DNA of 64,000 nucleotides from Ascaris suum (taxonomy: Eukaryota; Nematoda; Chromadorea; Rhabditida; Ascarididae). The DNA is taken from assembly GCA_013433145.1 (NCBI GenBank), contig CM024180.1, positions 1,798,001-1,862,000 of the forward strand, in the 5' to 3' direction. The translations under genes and the position numbers were made by a program. The notes under the pieces are model-generated. The model ran no database searches. It was given only the letters and a program-made list of their open reading frames with translations, and was not told where the DNA came from. Shown here piece after piece: positions 34,051-48,899 of this stretch (position 1 is the first letter of the stretch; every line of letters starts with the position of its first letter).

Positions 34051-37000
34051 CAATCAAATCGATTCTCCTGCAGAGAACATTCCTTTAACACATGAAAAGC
34101 GCTATGGCCACTTGAAGTTTGAGTTATCTTTAGGGCAGAATTAATGGCTAAGAAGATGGCCGATCTGCACTCATCTTGTACTTCATTACTTCGAACAAAT
34201 TTTACCCATTGTAAAGGCAGGTTGCTTCTAGTTGCCGATTGCATTTATGCAGATCTACTGAAGCCACTGAGACACAAGAATCGTATCGTAACGTGGCTAT
34301 TGAAGAAAAGGATCTGAGAGAGTTCCTTCTTGTGAATTAGTAACATTTCTGTCGTTTTTTAAAATGCGCCTTCGTACCAGAATGACACTTCATCACTCAA
34401 TATCTCGAGCAATTTGTTAGACTGCTTATCCCAGAAACGGTAGAGTTTCGCTTTATAATTGTTGTGAAAATATGTAAGGATTAACTGACCACAGTTTTAA
34501 TATAGTGCACCAAATTTCGTTACAAAAGTTGCTGACAGTTCATGCTTTTGATCTGAAAGGTCATGTAACGCATTTGCTCCAACCCGTCTACAAAAGTAAG
34601 CTTGACCATATCCGAAAATGTGAAGAAGGAAATAGGCTGTGCTCGGCTATACATGAACAAAATCCAAAAGTTTCCATTTTACAGTTAGATAGGTGGAAAA
34701 AAAAAGAACAACAAAGCTCTTGATAACTAGCTTTATGCAAGTGGGTAGAACTTGCCGATTTCTTCAAGATGTAGTCTTAACGTTAGACCTGTGACGCTTA
34801 AAAACAGGCGATATAGATGTTGTCAGGTGAAAGCGTCTGATGCAGTTACTGGTGTGCTCAAACGAGTCGAGAAGTTGGAAAGCGTAATTCGCTATAAAAT
34901 GGTGTTTTTCAAATCCTCTCATCGTATGCCCACTCGCTAATGGCTCGAAAACTGTAAAACCGTATGGATATTTCAGGCTGAGCGAACTTTCACACAATTT
35001 ATTGACAGCCGAATGATGTTTTTTTCTCACACGAGGATTGAGTCCTTCAAGAGACTGTATGAATAGACCGCTATAGTGGATAATCCTTGTAAAGAAATCG
35101 CTTCCTATAGAAGTGTAGCTAAAACTTCTCTGTATTTCAATTTCCATTTAATTCTCTTACCCGAATCTATCAAGATTCTGAAGACTGAGTAGAATACCGG
35201 AAAATTTTTGGGATCGTGACATTTGTAGGCTTCTATAGCTGGAAATCGTTCAATTTCCTACAGCTTAGGCACAGAAATTTTCAAATTCAGCGAAGCTAAC
35301 AACAAATCAAGCAGTGCATTCCTGTTATTGGCATTCGTTCGGCGCTATTCGACTTTTCGGTCTTTGTTTCAGGTTAAACCAACGTGGTGCTCAGCACCAA
35401 CGGCTAAAATGAAAAAATGGGACGAAAACTATGACCACACGTGTCAAATACGTCATTTGTTTCATAAGACGATCGCTCAATTATGCTATCTCCGATTTTA
35501 GTGATATATGATCTCGATATCACCTGATGAAAAGATTGATGAGATCATAATGTCTTATCTGCTTCCGATTCCAATGACTCTATTACCAAACTATTGTTCC
35601 ATTGACAAGAAGACCATAACACTTGAGGCTTCCGCAATCGTTTTCTGTCGTTATTAACCATAATTATTTCTTGAAATTTAGCTGAAATTATTTATCCGCC
35701 GATTAATTTGTTAAGGAAATGCATAGTCCGACAAAAAAACAATAATTGCACGAATAGAATAACAGCAAAAAAACGGCGAACATTTCACACAAATACAATA
35801 TAGTTATAAAAATGTATAATAGTTACAAAAATTACGAAAAATTCGTTTAAGAATGCTATATACGAAACTTTACACAAAATGAATTGAATATGTAGTCTGA
35901 ATGAGAGTATAGCTTGATGAAACATGATCCACTGAAATTGGACGACTTTTGTATTAGTAAATGAATGTGAAAATTTCGATGAAACACGAAGAATATTTCA
36001 GGAAAAAAAACGTGTCGAGTAAGAGGTGTGTACAGCTAGAAGACGGCGGTCAATTATTAAGATTTTTAGCTCAGAATGTATGGTGTTCGTGAATCTTTGG
36101 TCGATTTGTTGCTCTTTGATGAATTATCAGAGCGAAGTGATCTCTTTTCCCAGCAAGAGCAATGCGAGATTGCGGGAGTGGGAACCATACCGCATGTTGT
36201 AGTAGCAGCTGTCCTTAATGTCTTTCAAGGAATTTCACTACATTATAAATTCCAATGAAGATCGGGATAAATGTTGACTCGAAGATCGCCGATCCCACCA
36301 ATATGCAGCCGACGAATCCATGTCCTATAAATCTCGAAAGTATTCGCGATGGTAACTCACAAGAAAAATAAGGAATTTCTCGCAGAAGGCGTTTTGCTGT
36401 CAATATTTCGACCACTCACCAAAAGCATTAATGCCGCTTTATGAAATATGAGAATTGATAGCGAGGTCACTCAAAAGGCGTTGTACATTAAAATCATCAA
36501 CGAACAATTCGGAAACACCTGAATAAGCTATCGGGCAGATCGTTTATGCTCAATATGAAGAGCAATTAACCAAGCGCACTATCGTCACGAAAAGAAGATG
36601 AAAAATAATCTTTATTCATATAGAAGAATAAAGAAAATTGCAATAAAGTAGTGGAATTAAAGAATAATATAAATATGCGTAATTCAAAAAAAAAACGTTG
36701 TTTAGAAATATATCAGCACTGTAAAATACAATTTATATATCATTTTTCTCAAATTTAGCATTTCCTTAATATCTAATCAGTAAACTTTTCTCATAAAAGA
36801 GCGCAGATTGTAAAAGTTTGATTATATAATCGCAGCTGAAAAATGAACGCTCTCTTCTTTCTTTTTTTTTCCACTATGGAGCATCGACTCACAAGAAAAT
36901 ATTTTAGTCACTTCAAGAGCAACCTTATGCATCATACGTTTCCGCGTTCTGCAAAAGCTTCCTAAGGCAAATAACATCGAAAGCTTTTAGCACAGCTAAC

Positions 37001-40000
37001 ATATAATATATTATTTCGTATTCTTCGATTGATTTCGTTAATCACTAATCAAAACACTCATCGGCGTTATCAATTGCAAAAGTTTAAGTGGATTCAGGAA
37101 GTTGTTGCCCTTCCCGTTTTTGCATATCATGGTATTCCTGGGCAACCTCACGTGGGAATATTTTTATAGAAGCAACATAAGTTGGATTACGTTGTTATTG
37201 CAGTCATGACGTTTTGATATTTCGAAACAGTCAAGCATATTTCCGCTTTAGGCAATAATAGAACAGTTTCATTATTACTGATATAGAAATGTCGAAATAT
37301 TGGTCATGGATTGCTCCAACCAACCACTCTTTTTTACGATTATGTTTTCGAAACTTTTGATTTCATACATTAATATATGTTTTAGGGCAAACAAGACCTA
37401 ATTCTGCATAGATTCGTAAAAATTATAGAACCCTTTTCACGGCTAATTCAGATCCGAACGTTTTAATGCTGAATGCCACAAATGAAATCACTTGCCACAG
37501 AACTAAGCACTCTTCGAAATGTTGCTTTTGAATGACTATGCAATATTTTGCCCGTTTATGCTTCGATGATCTGCTATACCCATCTGATGATACTTCCTTT
37601 ACTTTACATTAGTCTACTCAATAAGCTCATAAGGTTGAAATCATGCTTTCTGACAACATGTGCTACTAGCTCTCATAGAAAACAAGTATGAATTGAAATT
37701 GCTCATGAAAAACTCGATATTTCATGGCAGAAAACATTTTAGTAGGTCATCATCAGTGAAGTTAATATGATAGAGTTGAATCAGTTAGCCACGAGAAAAT
37801 ATTTTTTGGCTCATAATTTTCCTTATGAGAGGATTTTACTCGAAACTAGTGTTCTATCAACAGCCGTTTTTCGGCTTCTGTGCCTTGTAATTCTTTCATT
37901 CAAAAATAAAGACCAGATATGTGATAGGCGCACATCGCATTTCTCCATATATCACAAGAAATTGCATCTCAGAAATTTTTCATTGGCATTATCGCTGTAC
38001 ATTCAAGATGACGCAAAGCATCAGTGATGAGGTTTGAGCAGGAAAGCTCGATCCGCCAAAAATTAATCAAAAAAGAAGAGAAACTAGCAAAGAATTGAAT
38101 ATTCATCAGCAGACTTTCATTCATGAGATAACTGGAGCAACATATCTCGAAAGTTGATTACACTAAATGGCAATTGTTTTTTTTTTGTATTCTTAATCCC
38201 AATGTTATTTGTTTTGATATTTCATAAAAAATCTGCTTTTCAGAGTCAGTGAGAATGAGACTGAATTGTCTAAGAATCTCTTGATGATATTCATTTGGGC
38301 GTTGCAGCCGTTTATTTAATAAAAACAAATACTACGAGCAGTTATAAGTTGTTTCGTTGATGAGCTGCAAAAATGCGTTGGGAACTGTATTGTCATGCCG
38401 AACTACTAAACTCGAAAGATATAGCTGAAGTCAAAACACGATATCAGGATGATTATACTTAAGAATACCGACGTATATCATTGCACACGGATGTTCTCAA
38501 TCTCTAAAAATACTCTCGGCAAGAGTGAAGGTTCATTCCCTTTCTCCCTTCAAAGTAATCTATAAGAAACGCCTAATCAACCAGTTCATAGTTTCGAGAA
38601 GGAGTGCAATGCAATTCTAATTTATTACCTTCACTTTTACGTTCCCACGCATTTTTTTGCGAGAGTCACCGTTGTCGAATATTTCATCGTTGACACATTC
38701 GTTTTTTCCACTAGAAACATTTACGCTTTTTCTGATATTAAAGGCGATGCACTTTAGTGATGCGGTTTTGCACCGCCAAATTATTCATGGTAGTTTCGGC
38801 GCATAAAAAAAACGTCGAAGCAATTCGTTTTAACAAATAATAGGATTTTATTGCGTTTTGCTAGGGAAATTCTACCAATCGAAACCATCGTTTCGGAAAA
38901 ATCCTGGATACGAATCCATAAAAGTACTCAAAAAACCAACGCGTTCTCCGGAGCTTGTATTCACTCGGTAATTCGAAAACCCTAACCAACATAAATAGTT
39001 TGCAACATATCTCATTCGGAAGAAAGAAAACAACCATACTGCAATGTGAATTTTGGTATCTCGCAAAAGACCCAGATGGTATGTGGAGTTATTGGAAGCA
39101 AAAAAAAATTCATAAAGACTCCATTTGCCAACATCGGCAATTCAGCTTACTCTGCGAATGCGGTACTCGAAGATCCTAAAAAGTTGAGGATGATAATTTC
39201 CTCTTTGAATTTCTGCAGCAGCCCAGCTCGACCTTCTATATCTGTGCACCTTTTCAGCGATCTCATAAGCATGTTAGCACTGATTATCAAGAGTTAGAGC
39301 ACATTGCTGAAGGCGACAAGCAATGTTACAATTTGCTGAGGAGATAATCGAATATGCGAAGAAGCAAAGATCTTAAACACATTCCTCTCATTTAAACCAT
39401 CTTCACGTGTGTGGGCACACTGCCGAAGATGAATACTGCAGAAATCAGCGTACCCGATGACGACGTCAATATGCAAGAGTATGCCTATGTAAATACAAGG
39501 TACATTCAAAACGAACTCTAAAAGTGCAATTAATATGATGCCGGAATCTGAAAATGCCAGACTATCATTGTTGAAAGCGAAGGTGTTTCTTCAGAGAGAA
39601 TTGTCGAAAGCAATGCTTCAAAATGAGCGCAAAGATAAAGTTGGAAGAACGTACCAGGAAGGCTGGCACAATTTAGCTCTACCACATTTTGGTGGAATGC
39701 GCCATCGGTTGCCAGAATATAGATGAATAGATAAAGAAAGAAATATATATGATTTTATGTATGCACATGCGTACGCCTGTTTAATTGTGCTGATTTTTGG
39801 ACCAGAGAGATAATGAATTCACATGATGTCATTTTTGTAGAGTTTTTTTTTTTGCATAGAACAATTTCTCAATAATAAGCAAAAATGATTATGTTGTTCT
39901 AGAGTTGCTTCATCCAAAAAAAAACCAATCTTTCACTTAATATATCACACTTCATGAAATATTCGTGGGGCGAGAGTTCAAAAGCGCATATTATGCTTTT

Positions 40001-41020
40001 ATCAATTTATTGCTTCATTATCAATTTGCTTCATTCATTATGAATTTATTGCTTCATTCAGATCATTAACTTGTTTCACTCAAAATGCAAATGGTTTGGT
40101 GGGATGTAGCATATCCGATATGAAATTATTTCTGTGGCAACTTATGTGCCCAACTACCCATGTTCTTACCTGTGCTTACCTACGTATCGCAGAAAGCGCA
40201 ACGAGTGCAATGATATGGGTTACGAGTATTTTCCTAGTGGTTGACGAATCCTTGAACGCCGAAAGTGAATTGATCTGATGGAGGAAGTTATCACCATGAC
40301 TTAAACGAAACAGAAAGAAAAAAAAATGTCGAATGGCATACGAACGAAACTACCTGGGCAATAAATAACTATTTTTCGCGTATTTGTCATGCACCTTGCA
40401 AGCATTAATCAAACTCTTCTATCACGACAACGAGATCTACCACAGAGTGAATCATAATATATAATAGCACCTGTATCAACTGTTACCTTACCCTCATCCT
40501 CTGGAACCTTTGGGACAGCAGGAAGTATTGATCACAAGCAAGAAATATGGTGTTGCAGATCGCCGTCCATGTATGAAATGACTTCAAAATTTATAAGCAG
40601 AGGTCTTAAATGAAACAATCATTCAACGCTTTATTAGTGATTCGCAAATATGTGGCAGACTTTTGAGATCGAAGCTTCTCGCTAGAATCATCCACGACTG
40701 TTGGCGATAAAAATAGCAGTTTTATCGCAACTGATTCACTTCCCACGTCTCTCGCCTATTCGAATTTCCTCAAGAAGCGGTGTTTCTTTCTCTGAATCGA
40801 TACAGATGGGTGGCATTTGACTGTGTTGTCTGAGTCTGAAGTTCCCTATGTACATACTGAGGTATTTTACATGAGTCACAGGGCCATGCTACGGGTCCCT
40901 CTTCCTTCTGGTAATGAAAATCGTAAATATATAAGGACGCACATCTGATCAGACAAATCGGACGTTCCAGGTCGAGCAAACAACTAGGACATGAACGGGA
41001 ATGCATAGCAGGTGGGCTTG

Positions 41021-41180
41021 TGTGATATACACTCTTACAATTCGGTTAACGGTAAGTACCAGTCGTTCCTTGTTGAAAACTCACTTGTTTTTTTTTTATT
41101 CCACTCTTTTATCTCTTTTTGAGTGTTTCTGCAAACGACTGGTACTTACCGTTAACCGAATTGTAAGAGTGTATATCACA
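41021..41180. mobile_element. Foldback element: perfect 47-bp inverted repeat with 66-nt spacer
   Basis: Left arm 41021-41067 starts TGTGATATACACTCTTACAA; right arm 41134-41180 is its exact reverse complement. The spacer is T-rich and non-coding. A perfect 47-bp palindrome with terminal TGTG/CACA suggests a recently inserted or actively homogenised miniature foldback (MITE-like) element. No obvious target-site duplication flanks it, so a non-transposon hairpin is also possible. Confidence 0.65.
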
Positions 41181-44084
41181 GATCTGTAAACGTCTGTCAA
41201 GAAATTATTTTTTCCTCAGCCAATATGATCTGACGAGATGGCTACGAACACCTAGCATAGCACACACTCGTTTGTGCATTTCCTGTGGAATTCGAACTGA
41301 ACTGAAAAAATTAACTGATAGCAACATGATGCATGGATTTAATAGTGCGGGAAACTTCGTGACAATGATGACTTCGGTGATTTTTGAATGAGAAATGCGC
41401 TGCAGCTTGCATAGTTGACTGGTACATGCAGACCTATCAGGTACAGCATTCAGACTCAACCGATATATAAATATGTAAATATAAGTTCAAATATAAATGT
41501 AAATATGAGTGTTAATATAATGAAGAAATAAATAAATTTTATACATATGTGTGTATATAAGTATATTATCTTACAGTATATGCACATTTCCATATATGCA
41601 CAAATATGCACACATATTCCCATATTCATGGTGCACTTCACTGAAAATCGCTTAATAATTCACACATGCCAAATGCACGATTTCTTCAGTGACCACTGAG
41701 TGAGGGAAGAAGGACAATTGAAATATGCACCTAAAAAGTTCCGAGAAGGTGTAAGTGCTGGAAACCTCCTCTCATAAGTTGCAGTGTTAGTGACCTTTTA
41801 AGATTTTATGAATTTATATTCGAAGGTGGACACAGAGCTAAAATTCATTATGTTCATCCTGAAATGCCTTGCTTCATGCAGATGGCGATATGTGTCCACG
41901 ATGAATGTCCTATTGAACGCTGTACCCGGAACATTTGTAATCAGATAAGGGCTTATCAAAAGTTTTTGTTTCATAACAAAAGTGTGGCTGTCGGCAGGAA
42001 ATCTATAGTCGTCGTTTATGTGCGTGTACTCGTCCAATACCTTGGCTAGTATAACTCTACTCTATTTTGCTTCGTGAATATTTGTCGCATACCCCAAAAA
42101 CATTCATTGACTTTTGGCGGAAAAGGCGAATGACTACCGTAAGCCTCAAAAACGATATTCCTCAGTAAAGCTCCTCTCTGTGCAAGGCAACCCTTACTGC
42201 CGTTGGAGATGAAGGGTACGCTCAAAATAGGTCATGTCCAAACATTCCCGCTAACGAAAAATAATGTTTGAGACGCTTTTTAATAAATTCAGTTCCCCCT
42301 CCAGCTCACCCTCTCGCTCACTACAAATTCAATTCTTCCCAGGAAGCTTATGACCTTCCTACCGCCCTTCATCACCTCCCTTCCCTGCCCTCCCTCCCTC
42401 CTCTCTGATGGTCTGAAATATTGCAATCTCACTAGGGAAACCACAGTGATTTTGCGCAAAAAAACAAAAACAAAATATTAGGAAAACGCAGAACATTGCA
42501 GTCTCAGTGATGAATTACGGCTTCAGTGGCACTTGTAAGTGATGTCGTAGCGTTTCGCCGTCTTCGATTTTCTGCTATTCCTGGACTTTAGTTTTAAATG
42601 CGGTATATGTTCGGCTAACCATCACTCTTTCATACGTTTATCAGGTTTCAGCATTCGCACATTATGCTGCTAGCAGCATACCTCATCACATCGGTGCATC
42701 AATTTGTTCCATATTTTTCAATAAAGAACCGAAGAATATTGCCACAGTGAAATTCATTGACAATGATAGGTAGGCAGGATTTTGAAAATTTAGCATTGAT
42801 TCATATGTGCATATCAAATGCAAACTACTAGCCTAATAAATAATAAGAAATTTATTCAACACATTGTGCTTTACATGCTTGTATATGCAAATCTTGTACT
42901 GTTTTGTTCTTGAAAATGTGCTATTCGAGAGCAATCAATCTAGTGGTTGCAATCGCTTCAATTAATCGATCCTCTCATATGGAATATAAGAAAAACATTG
43001 CATAAAAGAAATTTTCCACAGTACAGAGATGCACAAATGATATCTTATCGCAGTCGATTGGCCTTTATTTCTAGTTGTTGATATATTTCATATCTAATGA
43101 AAACTAATGCTTTTTTTCGCTAATTTATTTCAGTTCGTTTCATGCAAACTCCATAGGCACAGATTTGCGACCATCAAATTGCGACCATGTATTCAATGGC
43201 TCATAATGGAAAAAAAAATAGCGAAATACAAACGAAAATGTTCTGAGAAAAAATGCCGACATAACAACGAAATTCACTCTATACGAAACACTCATTAAGA
43301 GATAGTTTATTAATCGTCAGCTATACTGTTGAGTGAATTTCTTCAAGCAAGTTCTTCGCAGTTTACAATCATAAATCTGTGCAATTAGTTTCATCGAATT
43401 TACCAGTTGATGCTCTTTTTCGTATTAAATTACGTTGTTCGCGACGAGAAAAAAAAAAGAACAAGAACATCCACATCATGACCGATTTAGTGAGCATCAA
43501 ATTTGAAATTTTATTCATTTCGACCAATTGTTTCAATCTTTTTGACATTTTTTTGATTGGGGGAATTTCCACTTATAATGATCGTTGAAGAAAATTTTAC
43601 TTAATTACAGAAAAACTTTCACGAACATTGTTTGATATCATCGCACCTTGGAAAAAAAAACACTCAGTGTTCACCTTATTCATATTTTTCGATGATTTTA
43701 CGTGAATTTTGTGGTGAATTTTTACGGTTATACCAAAGGTGACAGGAAAAAAAATCAATGAAAGGAAAAAAAGGAAAGAGTCATGCCAAATTTTCATGTG
43801 AGCTGAAAAGGGTCCACGTTTAATATTGCCTATGTTATGTGTAGTTCATCGAATAATTTAAATTTTCTTAGAAATTCGGATTTCATGCAAATGTAAATTC
43901 AATATTACGAATAATAATGCGCTGCAATTAATCGCTCAAAATTCTCTCAGCGTGGATATGGATGGCGAGGCGTCAACAAGAGCATTCGCAGACATCTCTT
44001 TTCAACTTGCGTGCTGTAGATGATTGACGCTCACATCTAAAACGACATGAAACACCTTGGCGATGATGGTAAACGCACGAGGTG

Positions 44085-44133
44085 ATTTAAAGAATTCGTT
44101 GCAAAATGTGCAATTTAAAGAATTCGTTGCAAA
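44085..44133. repeat. 28-bp tandem pair
   Basis: ATTTAAAGAATTCGTTGCAA occurs twice with a period of 28 bp. Confidence 0.85.
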
Positions 44134-47100
44134 TTACTTTTTCAAGGATGTTTTCCCTTCCGGTATTTGGTGTAGTTATTGTCGGAAATTGAAATTGATA
44201 GGAAGCTTGAAATATTCAAAATTATGTTTGCAATCGAGTGCAATTATTGGACTTTAAATTACTATACTATTTATTTAATTACTAATTATACAAAGGCGCA
44301 CTTGATAGCATAAACCGTAGATGAGAGAGGAAATAATTCTCGTCAGTGATATCGCATAACTTTATCAAATGCATTTTTTTTTGTGTTTAGGCGAACGCTT
44401 GAATGATGTTTTCAGCACTAAACTTAAACAATGTCCTCCTATCAATATTGTCGACGTTAAATATTTCAATAGGTGTAACCATCGAAATATCTGTCGTTTA
44501 TATCAACACTTTCTGCACTATATAGACTATGAGCCAAGCTCTATTTCCACTCTGCCCTGAAGTCATATAGCGCATTCCTTATTTCCTAAACACACTGTGT
44601 GCAGTATTTCGTGCCAGCGACGGAGGGACTCAGCTCAGCAACAAGAGAATGATCGTTTCATTAGAAGTGCTTATACCATTATTCTTTGGGCAAGTGCATG
44701 GCGCAAATTAGTGGGTGAAAAAAACCGGAAGGTATGGTGAAGAAGCAGTGACATTTATGGTTAGTATGCGAGTGCGAAGATCGCACAATAAATCGACAAT
44801 ATTTAGTAGACAGTTATTTAGAGCTGATCAAGATTCTTTCCAAGTCGGCATATCCTCCTATCTTTTACAATATTGATGAGGACAAACCACTGGTCAGCAA
44901 TTGGTTGAAGTAAGTTTTTCAAGCTGCAATAGCTGTGTGGTCAACTGAGGTGTGCGAACAAGTAAGAAGGCACGAACTAAGCAAAGAAATGTGCTAAAGA
45001 GGATGGCGCGACGTGTACGGTTGCATTAACTCCTATTGGCAACCGTTACCGTAAAACGCGACAACATGTTTTACTTGCTGTAATCTGTATGAGAGAGAAC
45101 GATCAAGACCGCATATTGCATTGAGACTCTTTACAGTGATTGTAGGGTAGACAACGTGTCCTATAAACATGCACGGCAATATACGCTCGACAACCGATAG
45201 TATACTTGGCGTTTTCGATGCAACAGCAACTAATCTTATTATAACTAGAGCATGGGGGATAATAGCGAAAGGCTGGGCCATAATACAGCTTTAGAGAGAG
45301 TCACATACACTATTAACAATAAAGAGATCATGAAAGTGAGGCGGTAAGAGAGTTGCAATGAACTTAGCAGCTATGGTTATGCCAGTAATACGAAGTAAGT
45401 AAAAAATAAGTTAGTAATATGACACCAAAATCACCGTCCATGAAGTGCGTTGCAAAACGACTGTATTCTGTAAACGAATTTGCTGTATGCATGAGAAAAG
45501 CTCTGTAACATTCCTTAGGTTTTGTCCAGTGAATAACGTCGAGGTTGTTTGTCATAGTCGAATTTCGGAACTAGAGTAAGAAAAAAACTGCGGCGGAGAT
45601 CACTTCTTACTAGATAAGAGTACCTGTCCGTGTAAGAAGGAACGGAGTGCTCCTTTATGAAGTCGGATGTGGTAAATGAATTTTGAATTTCGTGTTTCAA
45701 AGGCAGCGATGTCATTCCATTTCATCGGACTCGTGCATCACTGGTCGACGCCTTCTGAACCATTTCAGGCATATTAACCGCTCATGTGGAATTAGGCAAT
45801 CATAGGTTAGTGGTGCTAATTTCTATACTGCTAGAAAGAGAGGTACGACAGAACCGTGAATTAGCACAAAGAGACTTGAATTTGAAAAATGTTCAAAGTA
45901 AATTACCTGAGGGGGCGAAACATGCAGCACCATCAGCTGGTGAACCGCTATAGCCTCTCCTTTGCAGGGTCTTATTTGCAACACGCATACTTTCCCTTTT
46001 TTTTATTAAGGTGGACGGCAAAGGGGTGGAGGGACGAGTTACAAAAGACGATTTCCGCGAACTTCATCACTTAGGTTTCGATGGTACAGCGCAATAAGCG
46101 ATGAAACGCATCAAAGGAATTGCGATCATATGCCGTTAATGCCCATCATCAGGCCAATAGTTATGCTAATCATTCATTTTTTCAGTGAACGAACACGTCA
46201 TCTACAAATTTCGTTCTTCCACTATGATCGAACGTAAATATTAGCATGACCAGAAAGCACTCTAAAACCAACTAACACGATACGCATTTTCCTATTTGCG
46301 CTTACAGAATCCTCGAAACGGATGATTTACGGTAAAAATTAAGCCATACACGGTAATGCTACTCGATTTTAACCTAACCGGTCGCGGATTCCAAATTTCA
46401 CAGTTCATTGGCATTTCAAACATAACTACTCATGATGTAGGATCCGATCGGCTGCGATATGTGTGAAAATCTATTGATACATGTAATTGCCAATCATTAT
46501 GTGAAATTAATTGCGCACACTGAATTTTGTAACTGTAGCTATTGCGAGTTTTGAGTTGAAGTTGCCAAACGGACAGGTAGATGCACACATCGGCATAACG
46601 TAACTGCACTCCACCTTGTAATTGTGGATTTGTAAAAAGAGGTAACTGCTGGTGCTACAACAGGCGAAACTCGATAGTAGACGGACTAAAATCTTCAGTT
46701 AGTGCTAAAGTGCGATGAAACTGGCTCAGTGAGAGGTGGAGATTAGTGACAGATCACGTTGTGATAACGTTACGCTTATGAGAGTCCTCATTTCCTCTCA
46801 CTCAGATATCACGAAAGGTCGCCATGCTCCTCTCTCGTAAAATTCTATGATATTGATATATGCAGGTCATCAGCATATTCATCATCTATGATTCGTGCAA
46901 AAAATACTGTTAACAAAGAATTGAACACAAGAGTATTTTTTTTGTGTTCGTCTACAGATTTCCACGAATACATCGGTACCTATCTTTTATTTTTTTTTTT
47001 GAGTTCAATGTCGCTCATTTTATATTGAACAACTTTTGCTTTTTTTTTTCATTCAACCTTTATCATATTTAATTCTTATTCGATTTTTTAAATAATTATA

Positions 47101-48899
47101 CATTAAAAATCATACATATATAATCATATTCTTTAATATAAATTAATTCTTTCATTTAATTTCCTCAAATCCTGACGATATGTTTTTCTTTCGTTTTATA
47201 TTCTTCAGGCTTTTTTTTTTGCTCATTTTGCACATTGCCATATGCTCCATTTCTTTATTAGATGTTAGTATTTCTTTCGTTTTTCGTATAGAGCATTCAA
47301 TCCGATTTTGTCACCACAAATCAAAAATTAGTAATTATCGACCCCTTCAATTTTTGGAAATACGAATTCATCTACGGGGAGTGAAAAAAAATTTGATTTC
47401 AATATGTGTGTGAACGTTATAATCTACATGTGAAATAAGGTGCCATCGAGAAAACGAGAATTAAAAGGAAATAGAATCGTCTTCTTCCATTTTTTTTTTC
47501 TTTGAACGTTGCAATTGAGGTAGATAGCTATATAATTCTCAATTGGATGATAAGTATAATTAACGCAATGATACACTACGCGCTATCTTACTGCATTCGA
47601 TAGAGGAGTAAGTTTGAAATGTTTTACAATTTGACAATTATATAGGGGAATAATGAATTGATGGATTTATACATTTTTATATTCTATGTCTATGTGTTAG
47701 GCAATTTCAAGTAACGAATCTTTGAAGCAATGCTGCGAAATGCGATAGGCATAAATTACTCCAAAATGACTATATGCAAAAATTTTCAATAAATTCATTT
47801 ATTTCTCTTCAAAAAACACTTCCAAGCAATTGAAATTATCACACTTAAACGAGTGTGCAAATCGCTAGAGTTAGTTTTCCTTCTAGTTAATTTTATTAGT
47901 CGAGCAGGAATTATATACCTTCTGGATAGAATTTGCAATGATGAGAGAATTGGTGAAAATGTGAGCGAATTATTCCATATGTATTATTATTTGTAACGAT
48001 AAGGGCCGTTTATGACTGAAAAATATCCATCGTACCCATGTTGCCGCAGTAAGTTTTACGCATCCTACGCAACACTAATAAAATGAAATAAGTGGAGAAA
48101 ATGATGGGTGGTACGATGTGCTGTATTCCATTCAGTCTGAGTGATTCAACGAGTTTTCGTAATTTACTAACAAAAACTAAGTATGCAAAGTAGTTTTTGT
48201 ATTTGAATTGAGACGATCGGTGAATAGAAATATATTATCTATGATCCGAGTAACATAAGAAAAAAATCTTGCACCAATTCAACTATTTATGCATTCTTTC
48301 AAAGTTCGTATGCGAAAGTGAAATATGTATATAGCGTCTTGTGAAGTTTATGCTATGATGTAGATGATCCGTGACAAATCTCGTAATGCCATTCTTGGCA
48401 GATTCGTGTTTAAAGTGTCATACGAGGAGGTAGACAGGCGGGTAAGCGCACATACGTATACACAGAAAAGACATCGTCATATTTTGCTTCCTGCATTACG
48501 ACTTTAAATAACGGTGATAAACAACGTGAACAACTAAACTAGAGTGAAAGAAAAGAGAATGAAAATGCTTAAGCATCACATCACGATTATATTAAGTTCT
48601 CAAGTTCGGAGAAACTTCTGCACGAATTTCCACTTCCGCCCTCAATGAACAATCGTAGTAAACTAAGTGAAACCTTTAAGCAAAAAACTAAATTGCAATT
48701 GTTCCTTTTCTATGTCGCAACAACAAAATCAACAAAATTACAAAAAAGAAAGCATTAGAGTTATGATTATTGAGAAGCATTATAACCGGAAAAAGATATG
48801 ATAGCTTTGAGCAGAACAACTTCGTTTTATGAGAAGAAATTCATCAAGAAAAATCCGACGAAAAACTGCATGAAATACGGTGGATATTGAACGTATCGC

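Larger units (their letters stand above)
30018..48899. other. Intergenic region between the two Pax genes, no recognised gene
   Basis: About 19 kb of AT-rich DNA. Only short open frames occur, the longest being 127 codons on the minus strand at 34764-35147, and none matches a family I can name. Notable items are a hairpin at 34001-34050, a possible decayed transposase-like frame near 34505-34723, the 47-bp inverted repeat at 41021-41180, a 28-bp tandem at 44085-44133, and a series of minus-strand frames at 45033-45715. The region also serves as 3' flank of gene A and 5' flank of gene B. Confidence 0.6.
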
